The notes below the pieces were generated by a model. It had not been told where the DNA came from and made no database searches. It worked only from the letters and a program-made list of their open reading frames with translations. Of a DNA stretch of 64,000 nt, positions 26,201 to 36,772 are shown in pieces (the stretch's first letter is position 1; each line of letters starts with the position of its first letter). The translations under genes and the position numbers were made by a program. The stretch lies in NCBI RefSeq assembly GCF_036373705.1, contig NC_089863.1, forward strand, positions 5,329,357-5,393,356. Direction: 5' to 3'. This stretch comes from Amia ocellicauda (taxonomy: Eukaryota; Chordata; Actinopteri; Amiiformes; Amiidae).

Positions 26201-27350
26201 TTTATGTATTATCTATGTTCTAATTAGTGTTATTGACGATGTCCAATCACTGTCTCTGCAGATTACCCTCGCAGGGAATTGTGGGTGCAGGTGAAATGTC
26301 AGGAAAGTTCGAGAAGGTTGGCAGTTTGTAGCGGGTTGAGACGAAGGAGTCGTGATTCCTGCAGCCCGCTCATCAGACAGAGTTTGTTTATTAAGATGCA
26401 TACATTTCTTTAAGTATAAGAAAAGAGAGGTACAGTGCATGGAAATCGTTTTTTTGCTCTTAAAATATTTTCCGAATAAATTTTAAGAAAACAGATAGCC
26501 TGTGGCTCAAATAGCCAGGCCTTTTTTTTAAGACATAAAAACAAAACTGGTGGTATGTCGGTGCAGAAGGGACTGGAGACTGAAGCCGTGTGTCAGTATC
26601 CAGCCGCTGTGCTTTTGTTAAGGAGAGTTTTGTGAGTGAAGCCGCAAAAGAGGTGGGACATGTGGTTGTTTGCTGCTGTTCGGCATTGTTGATTAGATGT
26701 TCTGCAGTTTCCAATCAACACGTCTACATCGCTGCACCACACCAGGAGCAACAGAAATGTAATTATACCTGCCAGCTTCATTTGGGACACTTTATTTTGC
26801 TCAGGACATCTATTTTATTTGTATTTTTTGGATACTGTGTTTGTTAAAAAGGGGACTTTGAGGTTAAAACAGATTTAAAGAGAAAAACTAAACAGTAAGG
26901 GTGGCATTGTGTGATCGTGATGTGCTTATGCTGGTGATTTGGTATAAAGATGTTCCATGCAGGCTGTATACACTTATATAGACTAGTACAGGAATAGGAG
27001 GTAAAACTGCACAGTGAATAGTTAATACAAAAAGAGTGGTGGAAAAGGTTGAACTGAAAACAAAATAACCGTTCTTGAAAAAATAGTTTCAAAATCTAGT
27101 CAGCAAAGAAACATTTATTTAGTTAATATGTTTCTTCCTTGCCTAAGACTGTTGTACAGGTTTTAATGTGTTGAGGTTCATTGAAGATCGGAGTTTTGGG
27201 AGTAAGAGAAAATTCGTACAGGTAGCTGCCGTGTTTTCATTTGTATTATTAATAATAATAATAAGTATTTCTTTATCAGAATATTGGATGGAAGATGGTT
27301 TAGACATTTACAAAAATCCTGTAGCTCTTATTATCAAAACCATACATTCA
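23243..27350 (+). mobile_element. LTR retroelement, probably Ty3/Gypsy-like; broken fossil
   Basis: Two related long terminal repeats flank it: the 5' LTR begins about 23243 and the 3' LTR at 26151, just after a purine tract. A putative primer-binding site lies near 23811. Parts recognised between them: a gag-like region with a CCHC zinc knuckle (about 24417-24460), an aspartic protease around the VDTGSE motif (about 24710), and an integrase-like H2C2 zinc-binding region (about 25400-25560). The 3' LTR is interrupted by about 775 bp of foreign DNA (about 26433-27207), after which LTR sequence resumes to about 27345. The element is clearly broken, with several coding breaks. The two LTRs differ at many sites, so it is old. 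Confidence 0.75.
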
Positions 27351-27689
27351 AATACAGCCACACGTGCCTTGTTATAGCCTTGTTTCCTTGACCTGCTGAT
27401 TGACATCTGGACCAGCACCTCGCTCTTCCCCTGATTGCCTGTTTGCCTGATCGCCTGTGATGAACTGCAATTCTTTCCCTGTGTGTAAACAAGGTCACTG
27501 TCTCACTGTCTTGCTGTGCTACGGTACTGTGCTATAGTTCAACCCTGATTCCCAGAGGAACAGAGTCTGATAAGAACCAGTTTTCTCCAGCAGCTTGGGC
27601 TTGATACATTGTACAAACCCCCCTTATATTAAACATTACGTATGCCTTACATTTTCCCCGGTTTAACCATACATGGGTTTTCCTAATGA

Positions 27690-28033
27690 GTTGTCAAGCA
27701 GAAACCGAACTTGCACTCTTAACAGGACAGACGTGAGCCTGTTATCTTTCTCGCCTGTCTGGTCTGCATAAAAGTGCCTGTAGCTTGTAACTTCTCTAAG
27801 GCCTCTTGAACCTCTTCCTTGCAGCTGCATGTATTAAAAACCTTTGATTGGAAACGTATATCTCTCTCCGAATTTCTTCGACTCTTCAGCCTGACCCTTG
27901 CCCGTGACCACGACCACGTCTTTGCCTCACCACTGATAGCCCTGTCCTGCCGATATCCGACCCCTGCCTGTCTTGACCATCCCACCAGCACCGGAACCGG
28001 GTTCCCTCTGTTCCCGTGCCTGCAGTACGTAAC
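27690..28033 (+). mobile_element. Gypsy-type LTR remnant (fossil)
   Basis: Pyrimidine-rich sequence that matches, in opposite orientation, the solo LTR at 62831-63310: CCTGACCCTTGCCCGTGACC, CCACGTCTTTGCCT, CCTGTCTTGACCA, then GTACGTAACA at the end. No internal region adjoins it. It looks old and partial. The 27365-27680 stretch before it may belong to the same or another repeat. Confidence 0.5.
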
Positions 28034-28254
28034 ACATGGAACTGAAAGAAGGGTAATATTGTATCACACAATCCCAGTAGCTGTTGCGCCCCCCATGACT
28101 CCTGTCTCATTGTGAAAACAGGCAGCATAATTTTCCCATGCTGTGAAGTGGCAGAAAAACGGCAAAGAAGAATAAATGTACAATTTAAATCATCTTGACT
28201 ACAATAACCTGCTTCTTTGCTTCAGTCTGACTCTGTAGAATCACAGCAAAGACA

Positions 28255-28370
28255 CGTCGCTTCTGCAGAATCACTTTAATGTTTGACACAAGTGTACAGA
28301 GTGCAGCAGGCAACAGTGACTTTCTATACATGGGGCTTCAAGCCTCACACTTGCATACATGATGGTGATG
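28255..28370 (-). other. 3' UTR end of SMCO3-like copy A (part of repeated 3' unit)
   Basis: A segment near 28200-28360 recurs near 31675-31870 and 35300-35460, in each case downstream of an SMCO3-like copy (minus). It contains ATTAAA (copy A) or AATAAA (the 31.7-kb copy) followed by GTGATTCTGCAG. Best read as the shared poly(A) end of the duplicated transcription units. Confidence 0.5.
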
Positions 28371-28374
28371 GTAT

Positions 28375-28800
28375 ATATATATATAATAATCACCATCAGC
28401 CTATATCGATACACTGCTGGATGAAGATGTCTCCACTTGCTTCGATCTACAGCTTTTGTGATTTCATCTTCTGATCTATGTGGTCGTCTTCTGTCTTTTC
28501 TCATCTCTCAGGATCCATTCAGTAACTTCCTTTGTCCATCTTTGTCTGTTCTTCATGCAATGTGTCTGGCCCACTGCCATTTGAACATTTTCACTCTTTC
28601 AATGATGTCACATAGTTCTCGGATCCATTTGTTTTCTATCTGTGTTATTCCAAGCAGACATCTTCCCAGGTTCTGTATCATTTTTGCATAAGTGACCAAG
28701 TTTCACATTCATAAGTGAGCACTGGTACTATGCATTGATCAGATACTTTTCTCTTGAGGAAAGTGGGTAAATTTCCTTTCAACAGCATGCGGTTTCTTCA
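28375..28800 (-). mobile_element. RTE-clade LINE, 3' fragment
   Basis: On the minus strand it reads, in broken frames, like the end of an RTE reverse transcriptase: 'VSDQCIVPVLTYECETWSL', 'KTEDD' and a short TGATGG-type tail at about 28360. It sits between copy A's 3' UTR segment and its stop codon, so it appears to have inserted into the 3' UTR. Confidence 0.6.
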
Positions 28801-28969
28801 AAAATACACACAGAAAGTAGTTGGGCAATTTCCAGAGCAGTCCTCTCTTCCAGTATAAACGTATATAAAGTCCAGTATAAAATTCGGATTCCTACTGGTG
28901 CCAGAAAATGTGAAAAGCATGAAAATAATTAGATTCCACATTAAGGTTTTATTGTAACACAGTATTGTC

Positions 28970-29614
28970 CTAAGTGTGACTAGTCATTATCTCGATTTTC
29001 ACTGTCACGTACACAATACCATCATGGTAGGCATCAGAGGCCGGCCCGAACTCCTCCAGCACCTTCTCATGCTTTCTGATGGCATCATCCAGCCTACTCT
29101 TCTCTATGGCGCCAAAAACCAGTTCTAGGCCCAAACCCAGCACAGAAAGTACAAGAGATCCAATACAAGCAGAAACACCAAGCACAGGTGAAACAATGAG
29201 ACTGAGGCGAGGACCAAGAAATTTCAGTGCACCGAAAACAACTAAAGAAATGCCAGCAATGCCCTCCAGGACAGCCTGTGCCTTCCTCAAGGTCTCAGTC
29301 GAAGGCATTTTCATGGCCAGGATCTCCTGGTAACAACTGGGCTCCAGTTTTTCCTTCAGCCTGCTGTCGATCTCCTCGATCTTCACCTGGATCTTCTTCA
29401 CTGCTTCCAGGAAGATGTCACAGTTCTCCTTCACCGTCTTGTCCTTGTCCACAGCGATGGGCTGGAACTTGCAGGAGAAGTTCTCGTTCAGGACCTCGGA
29501 GAGCTTGTTGGTGGCGCGGAAGTTGTTGTTCATCTTCTCCAGGAAGGTCTGGTTGAGCCGGCAGAGACGGTCGCGTCTCTCAGAGTTGTGGAAGACCAGT
29601 TCGCTCAGAGCCAT
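28970..29614 (-). CDS. SMCO3-like single-pass membrane coiled-coil protein, copy A (214 aa)
   Basis: An uninterrupted single-exon CDS from ATG at 29614 to TAG at 28970-28972. Residues 1-110 are charged and helical, with RRDRLCRLNQTFLEKMNNNF, ATNKLSEVLNENFSCKFQPI, TVKENCDIFLEAVKKIQVKI and RLKEKLEPSCYQEI, matching the pattern I recall for SMCO3 (225 aa). A hydrophobic region spans about 113-170. The C-terminus has GAIEKSRLDDAIRKHEKVLE and FGPASDAY. SMCO3 has no established function that I know of. The start is preceded by a (GT)n run in the 5' UTR and by a good acceptor (TTTTTCAG, about 29680), so a non-coding first exon, probably near 31312, is likely. Copies follow at 32.2, 35.8 and 52.5 kb. 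Confidence 0.82.
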   Translation of the reverse strand: MALSELVFHNSERRDRLCRLNQTFLEKMNNNFRATNKLSEVLNENFSCKFQPIAVDKDKTVKENCDIFLEAVKKIQVKIEEIDSRLKEKLEPSCYQEILAMKMPSTETLRKAQAVLEGIAGISLVVFGALKFLGPRLSLIVSPVLGVSACIGSLVLSVLGLGLELVFGAIEKSRLDDAIRKHEKVLEEFGPASDAYHDGIVYVTVKIEIMTSHT

Positions 29615-29629
29615 TTCTGATGGGCTGGG

Positions 29630-29633
<4 letters not shown>

Positions 29634-29660
<27 letters not shown>
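29634..29660. repeat. (GT)n microsatellite in the 5' UTR of SMCO3-like copy A
   Basis: About 13 GT units starting about 20 bases upstream of the start codon and inside the predicted 5' UTR exon. Confidence 0.85.
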
Positions 29661-29663
<3 letters not shown>

Positions 29664-29759
29664 ATCGGAACAGCAGAATCTGAAAAACAAGAATTGTAAT
29701 TGCAGGGAGTGTATACAGCAAACAGGTACAAGTGCTAAAAGGAACCCAAAGGACCATAT

Positions 29760-31300
29760 AGAAAGAAGATCTCTAATTGTATAACTGACTAATTTATCTA
29801 CAATCTCATTAATGAGTTGTTTTGGTTTAAATTTTAAACAAAATGAGTAACAACTGCAGAGTGAAACTGGCTAAATGAAATTGGCTAATTTTCTTTGGTT
29901 TTAACTACACCTTTGACTCTTTTGTTGTTATTTTTCACCCCAGGGCCCAGTGGTCTAGTGCGGGTGGCTCTTTTGGATGAGAAGAGAAGGCTGCTCGCAA
30001 TGGGCAGCACTGTGTTTTAATAGGACTGGAGATATGGAGGATCCATACCAAAATTAAAAATAATTACACGGAGAAAAGATAAAATAAATAAATGAATAAA
30101 TAATATGTACATGTATGGCCATTATCGATTTATTTCAAAATTTATTCCTGTATTTGCTTTGCTATTTACATTTATCATTGGGCTGTTGATCTGTCATTCA
30201 AAAACGAATTATTAAATTCGTCAATTAATTCATAATTGATTTCGCTGTTTGCCGAGTGATCTTTCAAACTTATTTGTAAAGGTTGCCCATCAGCCGAGGG
30301 GGTCAAAGATCCTTTATTTCAATATTTCAATCGAGCATCTTTGGTGCTGTAATTGTGAAGCGGGGCTGGCTGTGCTGGTTGTGTGACAATATTTCACGGA
30401 GACAACTACTCCTGACAACTACTTTAAAGTATTATTATTAATGTCCAAAAAGTATATGTAACAAAGTGCTGTAACCCCATACACACCATTTTTATTTCTC
30501 AATGTATACATTTATTTTAAATTAATTCAAATAATTCAGTCATATAGACTACACCTAATCAGGACAGATGTCTGCATTAGTAGGATACTTAAAACAGCTT
30601 TCACTGGTATTTGCTTTTATAGTGGTTAAGAAACACTGCTGGGAACCTGGCGTTGTGGGTTCGATCACACTAAATATAGATCATTATAAAACAAATCAAT
30701 ACCTAAATATGACACCATTTAATGAAGCTTTTACACAACAATACAATTATTGTTACTGATTTCTTACATTTAATTTGGCTGTAATGATCCACTCTAACTA
30801 GTGTTAATGTAACCTCTGAATAACTGACGCGTATCTATTGCAATAAACAACAATACATGTTTTCTTTCTTTCTTTCTTTCTTTTAACTCTAAATTTCCAC
30901 TCAAACTAAAAAAAAACCACTACTGGATCAGCCAATAACCGCATCGCGCCCCCTAGCTGTCATTTGTCACATTGAACAAGGGAAAAGAAATACAGAAATA
31001 CGAAAGTAAAAGCGCACTAAGAAATGCAGCTAGCAAAGCGGCAACAGAGAAATGCATGAATAAATACATTTTGCAATAAGCAAATGAATACATAAATAAA
31101 TTCAGAAACAAACCGATACATGTCCATGCATTTATATCAACATTCAATTTCTGTATTTATTTCCACATTTCTGTATTCATCCATTTCTTTTTTTCTTCCC
31201 TCTGCGTATTTATTTCACAATGTTGGCATGGATAGTCCTGCACAGATGGCCTCCCACATCAAATCTGACACCTGAAACTACAGTTATATTTCAAAAACGG
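29760..31300. other. intron / flank of SMCO3-like copy A
   Basis: AT-rich with no exon recognised. A segment at 29870-30000 recurs at 33170-33290 (GTTGTTATTTTTCACCCCAG, then AGTGG.C..GTGCGGGT), which marks the tandem duplication. 30060-30190 and 30960-31220 carry AAATACAG/CTGTATTT-type repeats that can pair with each other. Confidence 0.5.
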
Positions 31301-31305
31301 GAGCC

Positions 31306-31400
31306 TTACCTGCGGCGCCTCTTTTCTCTCGCGTTTCTGCGCTGCAGCGCTTCCCAGAAGTCACGTGTCTGATGCGCTCGCATCCCTCTCTTCCTTCGAG
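31306..31400 (-). promoter_or_regulatory. putative first exon and promoter of SMCO3-like copy A
   Basis: GC-rich segment with a strong minus-strand donor, GCCGCAG|GTAAGG, at about 31306-31312, and an E-box GTCACGTG at 31360-31367. Related segments occur at 40540-40680 (GTCACGTG at 40572-40579) and 41170-41290, further upstream in the array. An inferred intron to the acceptor at about 29680 would give a spliced 5' UTR. Confidence 0.4.
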
Positions 31401-32172
31401 GGGGGTGAGGTGTGTGCAGAGAGACGCACTCTCGTCTTTGAATTAACAGTAAGATCTAATGCTATAAGCTTTTTATTCTTTTCAATATTCAGTCTTCTAA
31501 TGGTTATGCCTCATAAAACTCAAACGTTATCCCTATCGTTTTATTATGTAGAAGCCCTGGTCCTGCAGAGAGATGGTCAAGTACATTTTAATATTTTTTA
31601 TCAGTATTTTTTCATCTTTATCTTTGCATTCGTATTGTTAAGCTCCTTGGCAACAACCACTTCTTTCTTTGCTTCGGTCTGACTCAGCAGGTTCCCAGAT
31701 AAGACGCGTCGTTTCTGCAGAATCACTTTATTGTGAGATGCAGGTGTACTAGTGGTTATTTGTATATTACACAGTTATAGCAGACACTCTGGGCGGCAGT
31801 GGACTGAGAAATGCAGTTTTCATATCAAACCCTTTGTAGACACGGGGTTTCAAGCATCACACAAAGAATTACACTTATGCAACCCTTCTGGTAGTGATCA
31901 GTACCAACACGCAGTGTAGGAGCCAATTAGTTTATTTACCAGTGTTATTATTTAGAATAAATATATTTTACTCTGTATTTGTGTGTTTATGAATTTGGAT
32001 TAATTGTACGGTGTTTCTTTAAGAGAACGAGCTTTATGTATATATATTTGAAATCAACTGTGACTCATATTCAGTTAGTTTAGCTATGCAGCCCCAAGGT
32101 TTTCTGATTGTGTCATAACACCTGCGTTAATTCATGAAATCAACTTGTAAATAACTGTATTAAGATTGATAT

Positions 32173-32355
32173 TTATGTTGATATGGCTTTTTCACTCATC
32201 ACATGAATTCTCACTCTCACATATGTGATAGTATCAGAGTAGGCGTCAGAGGCCGGCCCAAAGTCGGTCAGCACCTTCTCATGCTCTCTGATGGCATCAT
32301 CCAGCCTACTCTTCTCTATGGCGCCAAAAAACAGTTCTAGGCCCAAACCCAGCAC
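32173..32355 (-). pseudogene. SMCO3-like copy B, C-terminal remnant
   Basis: Only the last 60 codons remain: VLGLGLELFFGAIEKSRL..DDAIREHEKVL, FGPASDAY, then a new end before stop. Directly upstream (32356-32480) the sequence matches the 5' UTR and acceptor region of copy A (GAATTGCAATTGTCAGGAGT, AAGTGCTAAAA). A single internal deletion therefore removed the start codon, coiled coil and most of the membrane region. An intact-looking AATAAA lies at about 31730 (minus). Confidence 0.8.
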
Positions 32356-32694
32356 CATAAAACTATTTGTGTTTCTGTGCATATCAGAACAGGACAATCT
32401 GAATCAACAAGAATTGCAATTGTCAGGAGTGTATATAGATACAGATACAGAACAGATACAAGTGCTAAAAAGGAATCCAAAGGTCCATATATTATATCTG
32501 ATAGTATTACTTACTAATTAATTTACATTCTCATTCTTAATTTGTGTTGGTTTAAATTAAAAATAATTGAGTAAGAACTGCAGAGTGAAATATACTAATT
32601 GCAAGTCATAATCAGATTATTTTAATCAGGATATAGAGCTGTTGTTTACATGTCATCCACAGATAACAGCCCTATACAAACACAGTACAGAGCA

Positions 32695-32792
32695 TGTAGA
32701 TCGTTTTTAAAGATATCAAATGCAAAGCGATGAAAACAGTTTATGAAGTGTGTTTTCATCGCTTTGCATTTGATATCTTTAAAAACGATCTA

Positions 32793-32794
<2 letters not shown>
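32695..32794. repeat. perfect 44-bp inverted repeat with 12-bp loop
   Basis: Arms 32695-32738 and 32751-32794 are exact reverse complements; the loop is GTTTATGAAGTG. No mismatch in either arm. A (TTA)n run follows directly. It may be a young hairpin MITE or a local inverted duplication. Confidence 0.9.
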
Positions 32795-32835
<41 letters not shown>

Positions 32836-32900
32836 TTTTATTTCTTGGCAGACGCCCTTATCCAGCATAAGTGCAATACTTACAACTTACTTTATATCAG
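32795..32900 (-). repeat. (TTA)n run and reversed L2-type tail
   Basis: (TTA)n at about 32795-32835 then TTTCTTGGCAGACGCCCTTA, the reversed L2 3' end, and 'AAGTGCAATACTTACAACTT'. Confidence 0.65.
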
Positions 32901-33012
32901 GCTATAACTTATTTATACAATTGCTGACTTTTCACTAAGTCCTGGGTATGGTGACTGACACCGACTCTGTGTTCTGGTCTTGTCAATATGATTATAGAAA
33001 AATAGAAATATG

Positions 33013-33013
<1 letters not shown>

Positions 33014-33040
<27 letters not shown>
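33014..33040. repeat. (GT)n microsatellite
   Basis: About 13 GT units. Confidence 0.85.
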
Positions 33041-33043
<3 letters not shown>

Positions 33044-33679
33044 CATATCAAAGTTTTAAAAGTTCACTGTGATGGCGACTGGGACCATTTAGCGAACACA
33101 AAATCAATAGTAGCAATCGAACCATACTGACAACCATAGTGAATAAATCATAGAAAATCAACAGATGAAACAGAATATTTTTCTTTGGTTTGAACTCTGG
33201 TTTGTTTTTTTCTGTGTTGTTGTTATTTTCCACCCCCAGGCTGAGTGGGCTGGTGCGGGTAGCTTGTTTGGACGAGAAGACAAAGTTTGTATTAACTGAG
33301 AATCTGAGGAGTGTTTTCACACTATGACCAGGTTGTCAGGTTGTGTGTCTTTGTGGTGTGGTCACTGGACCCAGCGGTCACAGTTCATTGGAACCACTGA
33401 ACCGGGCTTGAGACTCAGTTTTTGGTTCATGGTCGCATAACGAGAGGCATTGTGTGATAGACTGACTTGACATATGCTGCAGCAAAGTTTAATCAACTAA
33501 AATAAATGAAAAAGAAACATGACACATTACATTGTTTGTATATCTATATATCTATTCCACATCTATTCTAAGTTCAGGATATTTTTTTTTTTAAGTTTGA
33601 CATTGCAAACTGCAGTCTAACACTTTCCTATGTATAGAGATCTATTTTGCATGATTTAAGATATATAAAATCTGACATA

Positions 33680-33850
33680 CACTACCGGTCAAAAGTTTTA
33701 GAACACCTCAATTTTTCCCATTTTTATTTAAATGTACGCAGTTTAATGTTTCAGTGTACTCTGAAAATAAAGCATAGAACAAATTAACAATTGGAGAAAA
33801 AATAAATCATGGAATAGTTTTAACAAAATGTACCTATTGCATCGCACTTA
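33680..33850 (+). mobile_element. Tc1/mariner left-end fragment
   Basis: Starts CACTACCGGTCAAAAGTTTT and AGAACACC, an inverted-repeat end typical of a fish Tc1 family, followed by AT-rich 5' leader. No transposase or right end is found. Confidence 0.6.
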
Positions 33851-34089
33851 TTGTATATTATATTTTGTAACAATCTCCTTGTACTTAGGGAGTATTGGCA
33901 GACTTAATAAATAAGGCCAAATGAAGCAGATAAAGTGATATCCCAAAGTGTAATGTGCCCCCCCAAGTACCATAGCACAAATATATTTATATACATATGT
34001 ACAAGCCACAGACAGTAAGATACCTTAACCACATTAAGCACTGTAGAAAATAGATGAAGAACATTAAAAAATAACAAAAGAGATAAACA

Positions 34090-34900
34090 GTGGCTAAGGA
34101 CATTTTAGGCCCTTTTAGGGGTCTGCCCAATGCTACCTCTGCAGGCGAATGCCCGGTACTTTCTTGTTCGGAACTCAGACAGCCATTTATGCCAGGTGGC
34201 ATGATTGCTATGGTGATCATTGATTTCAATGTCTGCTTTATGCTTTTGGTCATGTTGGTCTGCATATGGTAGCCAGTCCCCCTCCGCCCCTGCTCATCAA
34301 AGACCGACTTGTGCCCCCTCAGTCATTTCTGTTGACCCCCCGCCAAGTTCATCCTGCCGCCGGGACTGCGCATTGGCCCAAGCCACCATTTCAAACTTGG
34401 CCATGTAGGTTTCCCAGGAGGCCTTTCAGTCATAACGCCCCGGTTTCAGCTCCTTCCGGCCGGCTGGCGGTGTGGTGCAACCAAGGGGTGGGGCCTGTGG
34501 TGTAGGCCGCAGTGCCGGGGTCTGAGTGGTGTCTCGTGCAGCCGGGGCCCGAGCCGTTTCATAGCCTATATCCCCGCCGATATTGGAGAGACTTATCTAC
34601 CCCCCTGGCTAACACATGTAAGCATTGCTATACAGTCTCGATACTCACAGGCTCGATTTCTAACAGCGGTCGTATCAGCGCAAACTCGGGTAGGCTCAGT
34701 CTCTTGACCAGCATATCGGCAGTCCATGCACTCTGTTCCGCCTCGGTCATAAAGCACTCCTATGTGGGCTTACCGGGTGACTCGTCTTCCGCGTTGGTCA
34801 CGTTGTTTTGCTGCTCTTTCTCTTTAACTCTCCCGCACCAACTCCCTGAGTGGCACGTCGCCACCCCATAATATACCCCCCAATCACCTGGAGATTAGGC
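34090..34900. other. GC-richer block, unidentified; possibly an old retroelement piece
   Basis: Clearly different in base composition from the AT-rich DNA around it. On the minus strand there is a short Leu/Glu-rich frame (TEAEQSAWTADMLVKRLSLP, about 34750-34660), and the rest is broken in all frames. It could be a decayed gag-like or other repeat; I do not recognise it. Confidence 0.3.
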
Positions 34901-34981
34901 TTTACCACCCCGGAGTTGGGGGAAGCCACATAACCCCTACAACCACAAACATCCCTCCCCAACCCAACACAACAAAATCCA

Positions 34982-34984
<3 letters not shown>

Positions 34985-35039
<55 letters not shown>
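34985..35039. repeat. (AC)n microsatellite
   Basis: About 27 uninterrupted AC units. Confidence 0.95.
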
Positions 35040-35042
<3 letters not shown>

Positions 35043-35622
35043 CCCCGATCTTGTTTGATGTGTTACATTTTATATGAGTTTGTTTACATCTATTTAGTAT
35101 CAAACAGAAGCTTCTATGTATAATGAACACAAAACATTATGGGTAAATAAATTGCAAGGAATTGAAAGAAGTGTATTTTAACACATACAACCCCCCCGTG
35201 CCGTGAAGTGGGAGAAAAACACTAAAGAAGAAACAAGAATAAAGGTAGAAGGACATGAAAATGTACAAACACTCTTTTACTTTAATTTGTCAACAAGAAC
35301 TTCCTTCTTTGCTTCAGTCGGACTCAGCAGGTTCACAGAAAAGACATGTCGCTTCAACAGAATCACTATAATGTGAGATTCGTGTACAAAGTGCACGCAG
35401 GTAACAGTGACTTTCTATGACTGGGGTTTCAAGCATCACAGACAAAAGCATATATGTAACCCTGCTGGTAGTTAGGCCTGGTCAGTACCAACACACACAT
35501 ACACAGAATGTAGTTTGGCAATTAAAGCATTTAAATCATTTGATTCCACATGAGGGATTTATCCTTATCAAGTATTGACATAACTGTAGAGTTTGGTCAT
35601 CAGCTTGATTTTCAGCAACAAC

Positions 35623-35758
35623 CAGTGGCGTAGGTTTGGTTTCACAATTGGGGGGACGAATCCACTATGCCTATGGAGCCGGGCACACATTATGGGGGGA
35701 CTATTAAACTTTCTCTCAACATTGGGGGGGATGCGTCCTCCCTAAACCTACGCCTATG
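35623..35758. mobile_element. hAT-type MITE (136 bp) with 8-bp target duplication
   Basis: Ends CAGTGGCGTAGGTTTGG and CCTAAACCTACGCCTATG form imperfect inverted repeats. The flanks 35615-35622 and 35759-35766 are identical, GCAACAAC: the 8-bp duplication expected of hAT. The right-hand duplication ends on the first plus-strand base of the neighbouring stop codon. Confidence 0.85.
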
Positions 35759-35765
35759 GCAACAA

Positions 35766-36428
35766 CTAACCCTGGAGTTCACTCATCACCTGAATTCTTG
35801 CCATCACCTGCATGATACCATCATAGTAGGCATCAGAGGCCGGCCCAAACTCCTCCAGCACCTTCTCGTGCTCTCTGATGGCATCATCCAGCTTACTCTT
35901 CTCTATGGCACCACAAATCAGGTCAATGCCCATCCCCAGCAGACTAATTACAACACATCCCAAAAAACCAGCAGCAATTCTGCCCACAGTTGTGACGATG
36001 CTTCTAAAAATGATACCATTCTTAATTAAATATATCAGTACACCACAAGCAATCACGGAGACAACAGAAACGACCCCGTTCAGTGCATTGTGCACCTTCC
36101 TCCATTGTTCAGTCGAAGGCGTTTTCATGGCCAGGATCTCCTGGTAACAATGGGGCTCAAGTTTTTCCTTCAGCCTGCTGTCGATCTCCTCGATCTTTGC
36201 CTGGATCTTCATCAGTGCTTTCAGGAAGAAGTCGCAGTTCTCCTTCACCGTCTTGCCCTCGTCCACGGCGATGGGCTGGAACCTGCAGCTGAAGTGCTCG
36301 TTCAGGACCTCGGAGAGCTTGTTGGTGGCGCGGAAGTTGTTCTTTATCTTCTCCACGATTGTCTGGTTGAGCCGGCAGAGACGGTCGCGTCTCTCGTTGT
36401 TGTTGAAGACACATTCGCTCAGAGCCAT
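35766..36428 (-). CDS. SMCO3-like single-pass membrane coiled-coil protein, copy C (220 aa)
   Basis: Uninterrupted CDS from ATG at 36428 to TAG at 35766-35768. The N-terminal 100 residues are almost those of copy A (RRDRLCRLNQTIVEKIKNNF, NEHFSCRFQPIAVDEGKT, RLKEKLEPHCYQEILAMKTP). The C-terminus GAIEKSKLDDAIREHEKVLE and FGPASDAY is also conserved. The hydrophobic middle, about residues 110-172, is quite different from copy A and predicts two or three helices or one long hydrophobic stretch. No function is established for the family. A hAT MITE abuts the stop codon. The upstream flank holds a GC-rich, GTCACGTG-bearing segment near 40.56 kb that may be its distant first exon. Confidence 0.82.
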   Translation of the reverse strand: MALSECVFNNNERRDRLCRLNQTIVEKIKNNFRATNKLSEVLNEHFSCRFQPIAVDEGKTVKENCDFFLKALMKIQAKIEEIDSRLKEKLEPHCYQEILAMKTPSTEQWRKVHNALNGVVSVVSVIACGVLIYLIKNGIIFRSIVTTVGRIAAGFLGCVVISLLGMGIDLICGAIEKSKLDDAIREHEKVLEEFGPASDAYYDGIMQVMARIQVMSELQG

Positions 36429-36772
36429 TTCTGCTGGGGTGGGGGGGAAACAAGCTGGTGCTGTGGAGATGTGAAGAGGAGAAGAGTTGTCATTGTCAGG
36501 AGTGAATATAGAGGACAGTGAACAGGAACAAATGGTGCAATGAACCCAGAGGACCCCAGAGCTTTGGGTTTTAATCCAGACGTTTGCTCTCCAGGCGTAA
36601 AGACAGATCCATGTGACACACACACACAGTCAATCGTCCAGTGCCCTGACCACTCCTCCAGTTAGTGTCAGTGTTTAGTGCATTTCTAAAGAGGTTGCCA
36701 GATGATGCTCAGACTGAGCAGGTGGCTTATTCTAACCTGTAGATGTCACCCATGCACTTTCTTATAATCATC

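Noticed and set aside
34985-35039. Possible CRISPR or tandem array
   Set aside because: Plain (AC)n run; nothing in the window has spacer-repeat structure, and the DNA is clearly animal.
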